From Martelella alba (GTDB lineage: Bacteria; Pseudomonadota; Alphaproteobacteria; Rhizobiales; Rhizobiaceae): 64,000 nucleotides of DNA. The stretch covers positions 90,158 to 154,157 of the forward strand of contig NZ_VHLG01000005.1 of NCBI RefSeq assembly GCF_006516955.1, read 5' to 3'. Made by a program: the position numbers and the translations under genes. The notes below the pieces were generated by a model. It had not been told where the DNA came from. It worked only from the letters and a program-made list of their open reading frames with translations, and ran no database searches. Each line of letters starts with the position of its first letter. Position 1 is the first letter of the stretch. Positions 41,586-49,992 of this stretch are shown one piece after another.

Positions 41586-41844
41586 GGCCGGTGCCATGCG
41601 CCGGCCTTCAGCTTGCTGACAAAGTCATTCAGATTGCCTGTTCGGGGTGGAATGGCCGCCCCCTCCGTCGTCATCCCCGTGCTTGTCACGGGGATCCATA
41701 CTCTTAAAGAGTTGAATAAGCAGAGTCTTTCGCCGCGCGGATGCGCGTCGGCTGGATACCTGTGGACCAAGCACAGGCATGACGTTAGAGAAGGGGCTAG
41801 GGTTTGTCAGCAATCTGGGGCCGGTGCCACACGCCGGCCCTTTT
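41586..41844 (+). repeat. Terminator-nested repeat, copy C (element 41607-41818 with flanking hairpins)
   Basis: Hairpin GGCCGGTG / CGCCGGCC occurs at 41586-41606 and again at 41819-41839 with only two loop-proximal changes (ATG versus ACA). Only the distal copy has the T-tract (CTTTT). The 212-bp element has the best-preserved ends: TTGCTGACAAA at 41613-41623 and its exact inverse TTTGTCAGCAA at 41803-41813, extending to CAGCTTGCTGACAAA / TTTGTCAGCAATCTG. Three internal hairpins as in the other copies. Confidence 0.88.
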
Positions 41845-41852
41845 CCTTTGCG

Positions 41853-42626
41853 TCAGGTCAGGCGTGTGGCGATGATGAAGAGGCGCGGAAAGCGCAGCAG
41901 GACCTGGCCGTCAGCCATGGCCGGATAGGCGGCTGCGATGCGGCTTTGATAGTCGCCAAGGAAATCCGCCTGCAAGTCGGTTGGCACGCGATCAAGATAG
42001 GGCCTGAGCCCGGTTCCCTTCACCCATTCGACAATCGCGGCCGCACCTGCCAGCGGGTGGTGATAGACAATATGGAAAAGATCGACTTTGCAGCCGGCTT
42101 TGACGAGCCTCTGATAATAGGCTTCCGGGCCGGGCAGAGGCGTGCGCCTTGCACTGTTTTGCAGGAAGTTTTCGCGCCAGGGGCCGTGCAGGGCGGTTTC
42201 TTCCATCAGCAGATGGGTCGGTTCACTCAGATTGTCCGGCATCTGGACGGCCAGCGTGCCGCCATGCGGGAGTGCTTCTGCCAGCTCGGCCAGTATGTTC
42301 AAATGGTTCGGCAACCACTGGAATGTCGCGTTGGAAAAAATGAGATCTGCTTGTTCTGCAGGGCGCCAGCCTGAAAGATCGGCTTGCATAAACCGCGTTT
42401 CCGGCATGCGGCGGCGTGCTTCGTCAAGCATGTTTTCATCGAGGTCTATGCCAGTCAGGGTGGCATCGGGGAAGCGCTGTTTCACCAGAGCAGTGGAGTT
42501 TCCCGGGCCGCAGCCAAGGTCATAGGCCGTGCGTGGTGCAATATCGGGCAGGGCGGAAAGGAGGTCTCTGGCGGGGCGGGAACGCTCGTCTTCGAATTTG
42601 AGATATTGTACTGCTGACCACGCCAT
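41853..42626 (-). CDS. tam: Trans-aconitate 2-methyltransferase
   Basis: SAM-dependent methyl esterification of trans-aconitate, which removes an inhibitor of the TCA cycle. The 257-aa class I methyltransferase has the N-terminal MAWSAVQYLKFEDERSRPAR typical of Tam, SAM motif DLGCGPGNST, acidic GIDLDENML and SNATFQWLPNH. The start at 42626 has TGGAGG 5 nt upstream; the frame open to 42674 is discarded. Confidence 0.93.
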   Translation of the reverse strand: MAWSAVQYLKFEDERSRPARDLLSALPDIAPRTAYDLGCGPGNSTALVKQRFPDATLTGIDLDENMLDEARRRMPETRFMQADLSGWRPAEQADLIFSNATFQWLPNHLNILAELAEALPHGGTLAVQMPDNLSEPTHLLMEETALHGPWRENFLQNSARRTPLPGPEAYYQRLVKAGCKVDLFHIVYHHPLAGAAAIVEWVKGTGLRPYLDRVPTDLQADFLGDYQSRIAAAYPAMADGQVLLRFPRLFIIATRLT

Positions 42627-42688
42627 TTTTGCCTCCAGGTCGAAAACTTGCTTCCGGTTAAGCCGGAAATCCATTGCCTCTGTGCGCT

Positions 42689-43339
42689 TTAAAGCCCGTC
42701 CAGTGTGGGCAGAATCAGGTTCGGCCCCATGCCCTCATATTCATTGGGTGTCTGGTGCCGGTTTATCCAGACCGTGCGGAAGCCGAAATTGGCAGCACCT
42801 GCTATATCCCAGCGGTTTGATGACTGGAACGACACGGCATCGGGGAACACCCGGTAGGATGAGACGACCAGATCATAGACCTCGGGCGCAGGCTTGTAAC
42901 GGCGCAATTCCTCAACAGAGAATATGTCGTCGAGCAGGTCCTCGATATGTGCCTTGCGCGCGGCCGCTTCCAGCATGGCGACCGTGCCGTTGGAGAGGAT
43001 GGCGATCTTGGCACCGCGCGCCTTCAGCCTGTGCAGGACATTCGGCACTTCGGAGTAACAATCGAGCGTCCAGTAGGTGTCAAGAAGATCGGCGCGCAGG
43101 CTCTTGTCGATCAGGCCTATGGAGTGCATGGCGAAATCAAGCGACCGCTCCGTCAGTGTCCAGAAATCCTCATATTGACCCGAAAGCGTCAGCACCCATG
43201 AATATTCAAGCTGTTTGGCGCGCCAGACATTGGAAAGAAGCTTATATTGACCATTTGCGCGATCAGCATGTTTTCGCGCTGCAGCATGAACATCGAACAA
43301 TGTTCCATAGGCATCGAAGATGTAAGCTTCGTGTGACAT
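42689..43339 (-). CDS. (S)-2-haloacid dehalogenase (HAD type II)
   Basis: A 216-aa HAD hydrolase. Nucleophile Asp9 lies in YIFDAYGTLFD, the second motif SNG at about 116, the conserved Lys in RYKPAPEVYDL (about 150) and the dehalogenase-specific SSNRWDIAGAANFGFRTVWINR region near 170-190. Members cleave 2-chloro- or 2-bromo-carboxylates, though many act on other substrates in vivo. It lies 62 bp upstream of tam on the same strand and may be co-transcribed with it. Confidence 0.9.
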   Translation of the reverse strand: MSHEAYIFDAYGTLFDVHAAARKHADRANGQYKLLSNVWRAKQLEYSWVLTLSGQYEDFWTLTERSLDFAMHSIGLIDKSLRADLLDTYWTLDCYSEVPNVLHRLKARGAKIAILSNGTVAMLEAAARKAHIEDLLDDIFSVEELRRYKPAPEVYDLVVSSYRVFPDAVSFQSSNRWDIAGAANFGFRTVWINRHQTPNEYEGMGPNLILPTLDGL

Positions 43340-43725
43340 TGCTGAATCCCTCTTCGATATGCCGATCAGTCACAATGCTTGTAAGCGCTTCGTTAACCAT
43401 CTTCAATCGGGTCGGACCGCAAATGCGCTCAAACGTTTCACTCCGTCCACATAAGCGTTGTTGATGCACCCATCTTTCCCCGTGAAGCATTGGCAACCAT
43501 TGGGAGATGTCGTGACGAAAATCCGTAGCCAATGGTAGCAAAGACGTGTTTTCGCGCAGTTTGCGCTTGACCTTGTTTGCCAGCGTGGTCTTTCCTGCAG
43601 CATCTGTTTTGGCCGCCACTTTTCACGCCCGACCGAACTCTGCTCTGACCGGCTTCCGTCATCTTTCCGGCGCCGGCGTGATGGTGGCGTGAGATGATGT
43701 CGTGCGGCAGCGCAAGGAGAATGAA
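43340..43725. other. 386-bp interval upstream of the haloacid dehalogenase and aminotransferase genes
   Basis: Divergent promoter space. A minus-strand frame 43263-43619 (118 codons, GTG start) reads MAAKTDAAGKTTLANKVKRK at its beginning and could be a small gene, but it overlaps the dehalogenase by 77 bp, has no clear ribosome site and matches no family I know. I leave it uncalled. Confidence 0.4.
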
Positions 43726-44604
43726 ATGGCAGTCGATACTTCCCCCGCATCCACAACCTGGACCTATGTTGACGGCGAGTGGCTTCCCGGCAATCCGAAG
43801 CTGATCGGACCGACCTCGCACGCCATGTGGCTCGGTTCGACTGTGTTTGACGGCGCGCGCTATTTTGAAAACATGGCGCCCGATCTGGACGAGCATTGCA
43901 AGCGTATCAACCGTTCAGCGACCAATCTTGGTCTGAAGCCGACCCAGACATCGGAAGAAATTGAAGCGCTGGTCTGGGAAGGTCTGAAGAAATTCGATGG
44001 CGACAAGGCCGTCTATATCAAGCCGATGTACTGGGCCGAACATGGCATGGGGGGCCTCGTTCCCGCCGATCCGGCCTCAACCCGCTTCGCGCTCTGCCTG
44101 TTTGAAACACCGATGACCTCGACCACGCCGGTCAAGCTCACCGTTTCGCCCTTCCGCCGTCCTTCGCCGGAAGTCGCCATGACCTTCGCCAAGGCGGGCT
44201 CGCTCTATCCCAATTCCGGCCGCATGATGATCGAGGCGCGTTCGCGTGGCTTCGATAATGCCCTGGCCCGCGATATGAACGGCAATGTTGCCGAAACCGC
44301 ATCAGCCAATATCTTCCTGGTCAAGGACGGTATCCCGATGACACCGGCTGACAATGGCTGCTTCCTGGCCGGCATCACCCGCAAGCGTATCCTCAAGCTG
44401 TTCCGTGACAATGGTATCCCGGCGGAAGAAAAGACGCTGCAGGTGAAGGATTTCATGGAAGCTGACGAACTTTTCCTGACCGGCAATTACAGCAAGGTCA
44501 CGCCGGTCATTCAGCTGGACGACCGCGAATTTGCCCATGGTCCCATGGCTAAGAAGGCTATGGAACTCTACATGGACTGGGCTCGCGCCACCTGCAAGAA
44601 ATAA
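43726..44604 (+). CDS. ilvE: Branched-chain amino acid aminotransferase
   Basis: A 292-aa class IV PLP aminotransferase, reversibly transferring amino groups between glutamate and the keto acids of valine, leucine and isoleucine. Family strings: TSHAMWLGSTVFDGARYFE, the PLP-Lys region FAKAGSLYPNSGRMMIEA (Lys near 155) and the phosphate-binding GNVAETASANIFLV. ATG 43726 has AAGGAGA 5-6 nt upstream. D-amino-acid or aromatic specificity cannot be fully excluded. Its terminator is split by repeat D. Confidence 0.9.
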   Translation: MAVDTSPASTTWTYVDGEWLPGNPKLIGPTSHAMWLGSTVFDGARYFENMAPDLDEHCKRINRSATNLGLKPTQTSEEIEALVWEGLKKFDGDKAVYIKPMYWAEHGMGGLVPADPASTRFALCLFETPMTSTTPVKLTVSPFRRPSPEVAMTFAKAGSLYPNSGRMMIEARSRGFDNALARDMNGNVAETASANIFLVKDGIPMTPADNGCFLAGITRKRILKLFRDNGIPAEEKTLQVKDFMEADELFLTGNYSKVTPVIQLDDREFAHGPMAKKAMELYMDWARATCKK

Positions 44605-44630
44605 GGCAACAAGGCTTTCAGCAACAAGAA

Positions 44631-44892
44631 ACGCCCGGTCAGTCTGCCGGGCGTTCAGATTGCTGACAAAGTCATTCAGATTGCCTGTTGGGGGCGGAAT
44701 AGCCGCGCCCTCCTTCGTCATCCCCGTGCTCGTCACGGGGATCCAGGCTCTTCATAGCATTGATTATAAGAGTCTTTCGCCGTGCAGACGCACGGCGGCT
44801 GGATGCCTGTGACAAGCACAGGCATGACGTAAGCGAAAGGGGAAGCGGTTTATCGGCAATCTGAAGGCCCGGCCAGTCTGCCGGGCGTTTTT
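44631..44892 (+). repeat. Terminator-nested repeat, copy D (element 44655-44866 with flanking hairpins)
   Basis: Left hairpin 44631-44654 (ACGCCCGG / CCGGGCGT) and right hairpin 44867-44886 (GCCCGGC / GCCGGGC) share the loop CAGTCT and the trailing CGTT; only the right copy continues into TTTTT. The 212-bp element ends are CAGATTGCTGACAAA and TTTATCGGCAATCTG (13 of 15 complementary). Internal hairpins: ATCCCCGTG / CACGGGGAT with one altered loop base, GCCGTGC / GCACGGC, ATGCCTGTG / CACAGGCAT. Confidence 0.88.
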
Positions 44893-44984
44893 GTTTGCGT
44901 AGAATGGCGGATCGAAAGGCTTGCGCTTTGCTGCTGTGATCGCCATATCTATAGTCTCTGGAGCTTTTAGGGAATGAAAGACGG

Positions 44985-45398
44985 ATGTATTCCATCGGCG
45001 AACTCTCCCGTCGCACCGGGGTCAAGGTGCCGACAATCCGCTATTATGAACAAAGCGGCCTTTTGCAGCCGGCTGAGCGTTCCGAGGGCAATCAGCGCCG
45101 CTATGGTGTGGAAGAGCTGGAAAGACTGAGCTTTATCCGCCATGCGCGCGATCTCGGCATGTCACTTGAGGCAATTCTGGAGCTGATCGAGCTGTCCGGC
45201 CATCCGGAAAAGCCCTGTGGGCGGGCCGATGCGATTGCACGGGAACATCTGGCGTCGATCCGCAGCAAGATCGCCCGGCTCCAGATGCTGGAAACGGAGC
45301 TGGAGAGGATCGCCTCAAAATGTGATGGTCATGCGGTTGGCGAGTGCTATGTTTTACGCTCGCTGTCAGATCATGGCCTGTGCGAGCACGATCATTAG
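44985..45398 (+). CDS. MerR-family regulator, probably metal-responsive
   Basis: A 137-aa MerR protein: winged HTH (YSIGELSRRTGVKVPTIRYY), dimerisation helix (about 80-110) and a C-terminal tail with Cys79 region PCGRADA, SKCDGHAVGECYVLRSL and CEHDH. The Cys/His spacing resembles the Zn/Cd/Pb-responsive branch. No metal pump is adjacent; the next gene is a GNAT acetyltransferase. Confidence 0.88.
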   Translation: MYSIGELSRRTGVKVPTIRYYEQSGLLQPAERSEGNQRRYGVEELERLSFIRHARDLGMSLEAILELIELSGHPEKPCGRADAIAREHLASIRSKIARLQMLETELERIASKCDGHAVGECYVLRSLSDHGLCEHDH

Positions 45399-45418
45399 GG
45401 CCATTTTGTGTTGACAGC

Positions 45419-45447
45419 TGCCGCATTTGGGCGCATCAAATGCGGCA
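45419..45447 (+). terminator. Stem-loop after the MerR gene
   Basis: Perfect 10-bp stem TGCCGCATTT / AAATGCGGCA with a 9-nt loop, 20 bp after the stop at 45398. No T-tract follows, so it may be a weak or factor-assisted terminator or only an mRNA 3' end structure. Confidence 0.45.
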
Positions 45448-45595
45448 TGATCAAGAACGCGCTCCACACTGCAAAGTATTTTTGGCTGTTTCGATAGAAG
45501 CGGCCGCGATTGATCATGTTCAACACCGGCCGCCTGGGGCGGCAAGGTTTTGAACAAGCGTCCCGGCGGTGAACAAGAACCAAGGGACGACAACA

Positions 45596-46084
45596 ATGAC
45601 TGAAGATACCGAAATCGTGCTGGAACGGCCGGCGATCGTGACGATCCGCCGGGCGATTGCAACGGATATTCCCGAACTGCTTGAGATGATCGGCCTTCTT
45701 GCTGCCCATCATGGCGATGGGCTTGAGGCCAATGAAGATGACCTGAGGCGTGATCTTTTCGGGCCGATGCCTTGGGTGACCGCGCTGGTGGCCGCCGCTG
45801 GCGAAACGCTGATCGGCTACGCGCTTTTGACGCCGCTTTACCGTGCCCAGCAGGGCAAGCGCGGCATGGATCTGCATCACCTTTTTGTTCGCGATGGCCA
45901 CCGCAGCCACGGTGTCGGCCAGCATCTGATTGACCGCGCCCGCGATTTCGCCCGTCAGGCGGGGTGTGAATATCTGTCGGTCAGTGCTGCGACCGGCAAT
46001 ATCAAGGCACACAGATTTTATGAGCAGATGGCGTTTATTCCCCGACCGGTGACGGGCATGCGCTATCTGCAGGCGCTGGACTGA
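45596..46084 (+). CDS. GNAT-family N-acetyltransferase
   Basis: A 162-aa acetyl-CoA-dependent acetyltransferase. GNAT motifs: VTIRRAIATDIPELLEMI near the start, DLHHLFVRDGHRSHGVGQHL (acetyl-CoA loop) and SAATGNIKAHRFYEQMAF at the C-terminal side. The ATG at 45596 has AAGGGA 8-9 nt upstream; the GTG at 45569 is less likely. Substrate unknown. Confidence 0.88.
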   Translation: MTEDTEIVLERPAIVTIRRAIATDIPELLEMIGLLAAHHGDGLEANEDDLRRDLFGPMPWVTALVAAAGETLIGYALLTPLYRAQQGKRGMDLHHLFVRDGHRSHGVGQHLIDRARDFARQAGCEYLSVSAATGNIKAHRFYEQMAFIPRPVTGMRYLQALD

Positions 46085-46114
46085 CAGCGCCGGTCGTCTC
46101 CTGTCCGGTCACGT

Positions 46115-47020
46115 TCAGTGCGCCGGGATCGCCTTGAGATAGGCGGCAATCGCCTCAAGATCCGCGCGTGGCAGATGTGACAGGTTCTGCTGAACCTCTG
46201 CCATGGCGCCGCCGGCGACATCGAAATCGGGCGTGAAGCCCGTTTCGAGATAGTCGGCGATTTCGCTTTCAGACCAGCTGCCAATCGTCTTTGAACCCGG
46301 TGTGATATCGGGGATTGTTCCCGGTCCGTCGGGATTGGGGCCACCGGCAAGCCAGCGGCTTTCATCAAGCCCGCCAAGGGCGTTGCGCGGCGTATGGCAT
46401 TCGCCGCAATGGCCCGCACCTTCAACAATATATTGTCCTCTCAGCACCGGATCTCCCGGTGCCTCAAGGGCGACACGCGGCCCCTCGGAGAAGAACAGGA
46501 TCTTCCAGAAGGAAAGCGCCGGGCGCAGATTGAAGGGAAAAGACAAATCATTGGGCAGGCTCGGCTGCGCGCTCGCGGGCAGGGTCTTCAAAAAGGCGAA
46601 GAGGGCGTGCACATCCTCGTCGCTCATATTTGTATAAGAGGTGTAGGGCAGGGAGGGATAAAGGTTTTCTCCATGTCGGCCGACACCTTCAAGCAGCGCA
46701 TTGGCAAAGTCCAGTTCGCTCCACTGACCGATCCCGTGGTCGGGGTCGGGGGAAATATTGGGGGCATGAAATGTGCCGAAATCACTTTCAATGGCAAGGC
46801 CGCCGGAGAGCACCAGCCTGTCGCTGCCCTGACTGCCGGGCGCGGCATGGCAGCTGGCGCAGCCTCCCATCCAGAAAACCTGCTCGCCGCGGGCAATATC
46901 CGGCTGGCCAGAGGCAATATAATCCTCACGCGAGAGCGTTTGCGGCATCATCGCGACATAGAATGCGGCGGCAACAAGCACCCCGACAAGGATGAGGGCG
47001 ACGAAGCTGGCTATCTTCAA
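46115..47020 (-). CDS. Membrane-anchored diheme cytochrome c
   Basis: About 301 aa: an N-terminal anchor (KIASFVALILVGVLVAAAFY), then two cytochrome c domains with heme motifs CASCH (about 53) and CGECH (about 205) and distal Met candidates. The frame is open to 47224 without a credible start; a TTG at 47020 directly before the anchor has GAGG about 9 nt upstream, so I use it. It resembles alcohol- or sugar-dehydrogenase-linked cytochromes. It lies 103 bp downstream of the cytochrome c' gene and may share its transcript. Confidence 0.85.
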   Translation of the reverse strand: MKIASFVALILVGVLVAAAFYVAMMPQTLSREDYIASGQPDIARGEQVFWMGGCASCHAAPGSQGSDRLVLSGGLAIESDFGTFHAPNISPDPDHGIGQWSELDFANALLEGVGRHGENLYPSLPYTSYTNMSDEDVHALFAFLKTLPASAQPSLPNDLSFPFNLRPALSFWKILFFSEGPRVALEAPGDPVLRGQYIVEGAGHCGECHTPRNALGGLDESRWLAGGPNPDGPGTIPDITPGSKTIGSWSESEIADYLETGFTPDFDVAGGAMAEVQQNLSHLPRADLEAIAAYLKAIPAH

Positions 47021-47123
47021 CGGGCTGACCTCAACGTGCTCTGGAGCATCAGGTGATAGCGATCCCTTGCCTGATGATGTGGTCCGAAACGGGCGCGCGA
47101 AGGCGGTGCCCGTTTCTGTGTGA

Positions 47124-47567
47124 TCAGTTTGAGACCCGATAGAGCTGATGGCAGGCGCCGCAATTGGCCCCGATCGCCTGCATTGACTTGGCCACAGCAG
47201 CCGGGTCTGCGGGCAGGGCGGCAAGCTGCGCCTCGGCCGTCACCGACAGCTTATCGGCATGGGCGACGAAATCGGCCATGTTCTGCCAGATGGCGGGGCT
47301 CGCCTCGGTGCCGTTTCCGGTTTCAGATCCTTCGGGGAAATGGCCTGGGAAATCCTTGGCGTCGGTCGCAATCGTCGTCAGCGCACCTTCCACCACAACG
47401 GGATCATAGGGTTTTTGACCTTTGGCGATTGCACTGAGCGTCCCCATCGCGCCTGCGATCTGCTTCATCAGCCCCTGGCGGATGATTTGCGGCGGATCGT
47501 CCGCAAGGGCGGCTCCCGCTCCAAGACAGAGAATGAGAGTTCCGGTGATCATAAGTCGTGTCGTCAT
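47124..47567 (-). CDS. Cytochrome c' (class II c-type cytochrome)
   Basis: A 147-aa periplasmic four-helix-bundle cytochrome: signal peptide MTTRLMITGTLILCLGAGAALA, then a helical protein with the heme motif CGACH close to the C-terminus (GANCGACHQLYRVSN), the hallmark of class II. ATG 47567 has GGAG 8 nt upstream; the frame open to 47900 overlaps thiD and is discarded. Class II proteins bind NO or pass electrons; which applies is unknown. Confidence 0.92.
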   Translation of the reverse strand: MTTRLMITGTLILCLGAGAALADDPPQIIRQGLMKQIAGAMGTLSAIAKGQKPYDPVVVEGALTTIATDAKDFPGHFPEGSETGNGTEASPAIWQNMADFVAHADKLSVTAEAQLAALPADPAAVAKSMQAIGANCGACHQLYRVSN

Positions 47568-47618
47568 AGGCGCTTCTCCAGGCGTCTGGCGGCAGATGTC
47601 TGTACGACTATGCCGTGC

Positions 47619-47648
47619 TTCGCCGCCGGATTGAATGCCGGCGGCGAA
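47619..47648 (-). other. Stable stem-loop between thiD and the cytochrome c' gene
   Basis: Perfect 11-bp stem TTCGCCGCCGG / CCGGCGGCGAA with an 8-nt loop. It follows the thiD stop by about 50 bp on the minus strand. No T-tract follows on either strand, so it may only partly stop transcription between the thi and cytochrome genes. Confidence 0.5.
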
Positions 47649-47700
47649 GAAAAATGGCGGCCTCACGAACTGTTGACCCGAACGGCTCTCCAGAGCTGTT

Positions 47701-48501
47701 TCATCGCCAGAGTGCGTGAAAATGATGTACCGGGCCGTGGCCGCCGCCGACGGAAAGGGCATCGGCGGCGGCAATCGCCTCGGCCACATAGGCCTTGGCG
47801 ACGCGGGTGGCCTCGGCAACGGCAAGCCCCTTGCCGATCTCGGCGGCAATCGCTGAGGACAGGGTGCAACCGGTGCCATGGGTGTTTTTTGTTGCAACAC
47901 GTGCGGCTTCGAACCAGACGGGGCCTTCTTCGCCTAACAGGAGATCAGGGCTTTCCGCCCCGTCCAGATGGCCGCCCTTGACGAGGACGGCGGCGGGACC
48001 GAGCGCCCGCAGGGCTTCAGCCTGCTCGAGCATGGTTTTTCTGTCTTTGGCCTCTTCCACATCAAGCAGGGCGGCGGCTTCCGGCAGGTTGGGCGTGATC
48101 AGGGTTGCCAGCGGCAGAAGTTTTGTCCTGAGAACAGCGATGGCATCTTCCGGCAAAAGCCGGGCGCCGCCCTTGGCAACCATGACCGGATCAAGTACCA
48201 CTGCCAAAGGCCGGTGACCGGCGAGGCTCTTTGCCACCGCCTTTGCGACCCCGGCATTGGCGATCATGCCGATCTTGACGGCATCAACGCGGATATCGGC
48301 GAAGATTGCAGCGATCTGTGCGGCAACAAAGTCTGCGGAAACCTGTTCGACACCTGAAACACCTTGCGTGTTCTGCGCCGTCAATGCGGTCAGTACCGCC
48401 ATGCCATAGGTTCCGCGCGCGGCAAAGGTCTTCAGATCCGCCTGGATGCCGGCTCCGCCCGAAGGATCGGAACCGGCGATGGACAGGATATTGGCAATCA
48501 T
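47701..48501 (-). CDS. thiD: Hydroxymethylpyrimidine (phosphate) kinase
   Basis: Phosphorylates HMP and HMP-phosphate to HMP-pyrophosphate for thiamine synthesis. The 266-aa ribokinase-fold protein shows NILSIAGSDPSGGAGIQADLK at the N-terminus (positions 3-23) and the anion-hole motif NTHGTGCTLSSAIAA near 205-220. It overlaps thiE by 4 bp and is the last gene of the thiMED operon. Confidence 0.96.
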   Translation of the reverse strand: MIANILSIAGSDPSGGAGIQADLKTFAARGTYGMAVLTALTAQNTQGVSGVEQVSADFVAAQIAAIFADIRVDAVKIGMIANAGVAKAVAKSLAGHRPLAVVLDPVMVAKGGARLLPEDAIAVLRTKLLPLATLITPNLPEAAALLDVEEAKDRKTMLEQAEALRALGPAAVLVKGGHLDGAESPDLLLGEEGPVWFEAARVATKNTHGTGCTLSSAIAAEIGKGLAVAEATRVAKAYVAEAIAAADALSVGGGHGPVHHFHALWR

Positions 48502-49136
48502 GACCGCGCTTTCGCAATGGCTGAGGCAAGCGCCCGGGTGGCTTCCGCCGGATCCGGGGTGCCGCAGATCGCCGAGACGACAGCGATCCCGTCGGCGCCC
48601 GTTGCAAGGGTTGCTTCCACATGGGCTGCATTAAGGCCGCCTATGCCAACGGTCGGCACCTTGGCGCGGCGGATCATCTCGGCCAGGCCTTCAAAGCCTA
48701 CCGGCGGCGCATGATTGGGCTTGGTTGCCGTGGCGAAAACCGGGCCAGCGCCGATATAGTCGATCAGCGCCGGGTCGATGCGGTCGGCGACGTCGAGGCT
48801 GTCGACGGAAAGACCGAGGATCTTGTCAGGGCCGATCATCTGCCGGACAAAGGGCGGACGGTCGTCTGCCTGGCCGACATGAACGCCATCGGCGTCGATG
48901 GCAACGGCGGCAACGACATCATCATTGATGATCAGCCTTGCTGGCGTACCGTCCGTTACCTGTTTCAGGGCGCGGCCCATTTCGATCCGCTCCTGTGTCG
49001 AGGCCTGTTTCATACGCAGCTGCACCACGGTGGCGCCTGCGGCAACCGCATCGCGTGTGGTGGCGACCATGCCGTAATCACCGCAAAGGCCGGGGTCGAG
49101 AACGAGGTAGAGGGAAAGATCGATAGAGGGTTTCAT
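48498..49136 (-). CDS. thiE: Thiamine-phosphate synthase
   Basis: Joins HMP-pyrophosphate and thiazole phosphate into thiamine phosphate. The 212-aa TIM-barrel protein has VVQLRMKQAS, LIINDDVVAAVAIDADGVHVGQ, the pyrophosphate-site string IGAGPVFATATKPN and GIGGLNAAHVEATLATGADG. Start and thiM stop share one base, so translation is coupled. Confidence 0.96.
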   Translation of the reverse strand: MKPSIDLSLYLVLDPGLCGDYGMVATTRDAVAAGATVVQLRMKQASTQERIEMGRALKQVTDGTPARLIINDDVVAAVAIDADGVHVGQADDRPPFVRQMIGPDKILGLSVDSLDVADRIDPALIDYIGAGPVFATATKPNHAPPVGFEGLAEMIRRAKVPTVGIGGLNAAHVEATLATGADGIAVVSAICGTPDPAEATRALASAIAKARS

Positions 49137-49927
49137 CAGGCTTCAATCCTTGCATTGTCAAGATCTGCCGGGGTGACAGCGGCAAGCTGGTCGAGGAAAT
49201 GGGTGGCAAAGGTGCCGGGACCGGCAGCCAGTTTTTCGGCGCGTTCGCCAGCAACACCGAAGAGGGCCAAAGCTGCGACCGTGGCGGCAAAGGGATCAGC
49301 GGGACTGATCCCGGCAAAGGCGCCGACCAGGCAGGTGAGCGAGCAGCCCAGCGCCGTGACTTTCGGCATCAGGGCCGATCCGCCGCCGATCCGGGCCGTG
49401 CGGGTGCCATCGGTGACGAAATCGATGGCGCCGGTGATGGCGACGACCATGCCGCGTTCGGCTGCCAGCCGGGTGGCGGTTTCTTCCGCCGCCTCTACAC
49501 TGTCGCCGGCATCAACGCCCTTGCCGCTGGTCGCGCCGGAAAAGGCGAGGATTTCGGACGCATTGCCGCGCAGGATTGTGGGCTTGAGATCCAGCATCTC
49601 CAGTGCTGCGCGCGCCCGGTAGGACGTGGCAAAATGGGCGACGGGATCCAGAACCCAGGGCTTGCCGGCCTCGTTCGCGCCGCTCGCTGCGGCTTTCATA
49701 CCGGCAATCCAGTCTGGCGACAGCGTGCCGATATTGATCGTGAGAGCGGAAACGACCCGTGCGAATTCACCTGATTCCTGCTCTGCATGGATCATCGCCG
49801 GCGAGGCGCCGGCGGCAAGAAGCACATTGGCGGCGATATTCATCGCCACATAGTTGGTGATGCATTGCACCAGAGGCGCTTCTGCACGCATTTTTTCAAG
49901 AAGTTGGCTAGAATTCAGGTCTGCCAT
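49136..49927 (-). CDS. thiM: Hydroxyethylthiazole kinase
   Basis: Phosphorylates salvaged hydroxyethylthiazole. The 263-aa protein shows PLVQCITNYVAMNIAANVLL at the N-terminus, TILRGNASEILAF, the Cys/anion-hole region ALGCSLTCLVGAFAG. It is the first gene of the thiMED salvage operon, 66 bp downstream of a TPP aptamer. GGGAG precedes the ATG and can be masked by the riboswitch. Confidence 0.96.
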   Translation of the reverse strand: MADLNSSQLLEKMRAEAPLVQCITNYVAMNIAANVLLAAGASPAMIHAEQESGEFARVVSALTINIGTLSPDWIAGMKAAASGANEAGKPWVLDPVAHFATSYRARAALEMLDLKPTILRGNASEILAFSGATSGKGVDAGDSVEAAEETATRLAAERGMVVAITGAIDFVTDGTRTARIGGGSALMPKVTALGCSLTCLVGAFAGISPADPFAATVAALALFGVAGERAEKLAAGPGTFATHFLDQLAAVTPADLDNARIEA

Positions 49928-49992
49928 TTAGGTCTCCCATTCGCGTTTTGGAAGGGAAACCAGACGGGGCAACCGGGAGAAGCGGAGGACCC

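Noticed and set aside
43263..43619. 118-codon minus-strand frame upstream of the haloacid dehalogenase
   Set aside because: It overlaps the dehalogenase, has a GTG start without ribosome site and no recognisable family; left as a possibility only.
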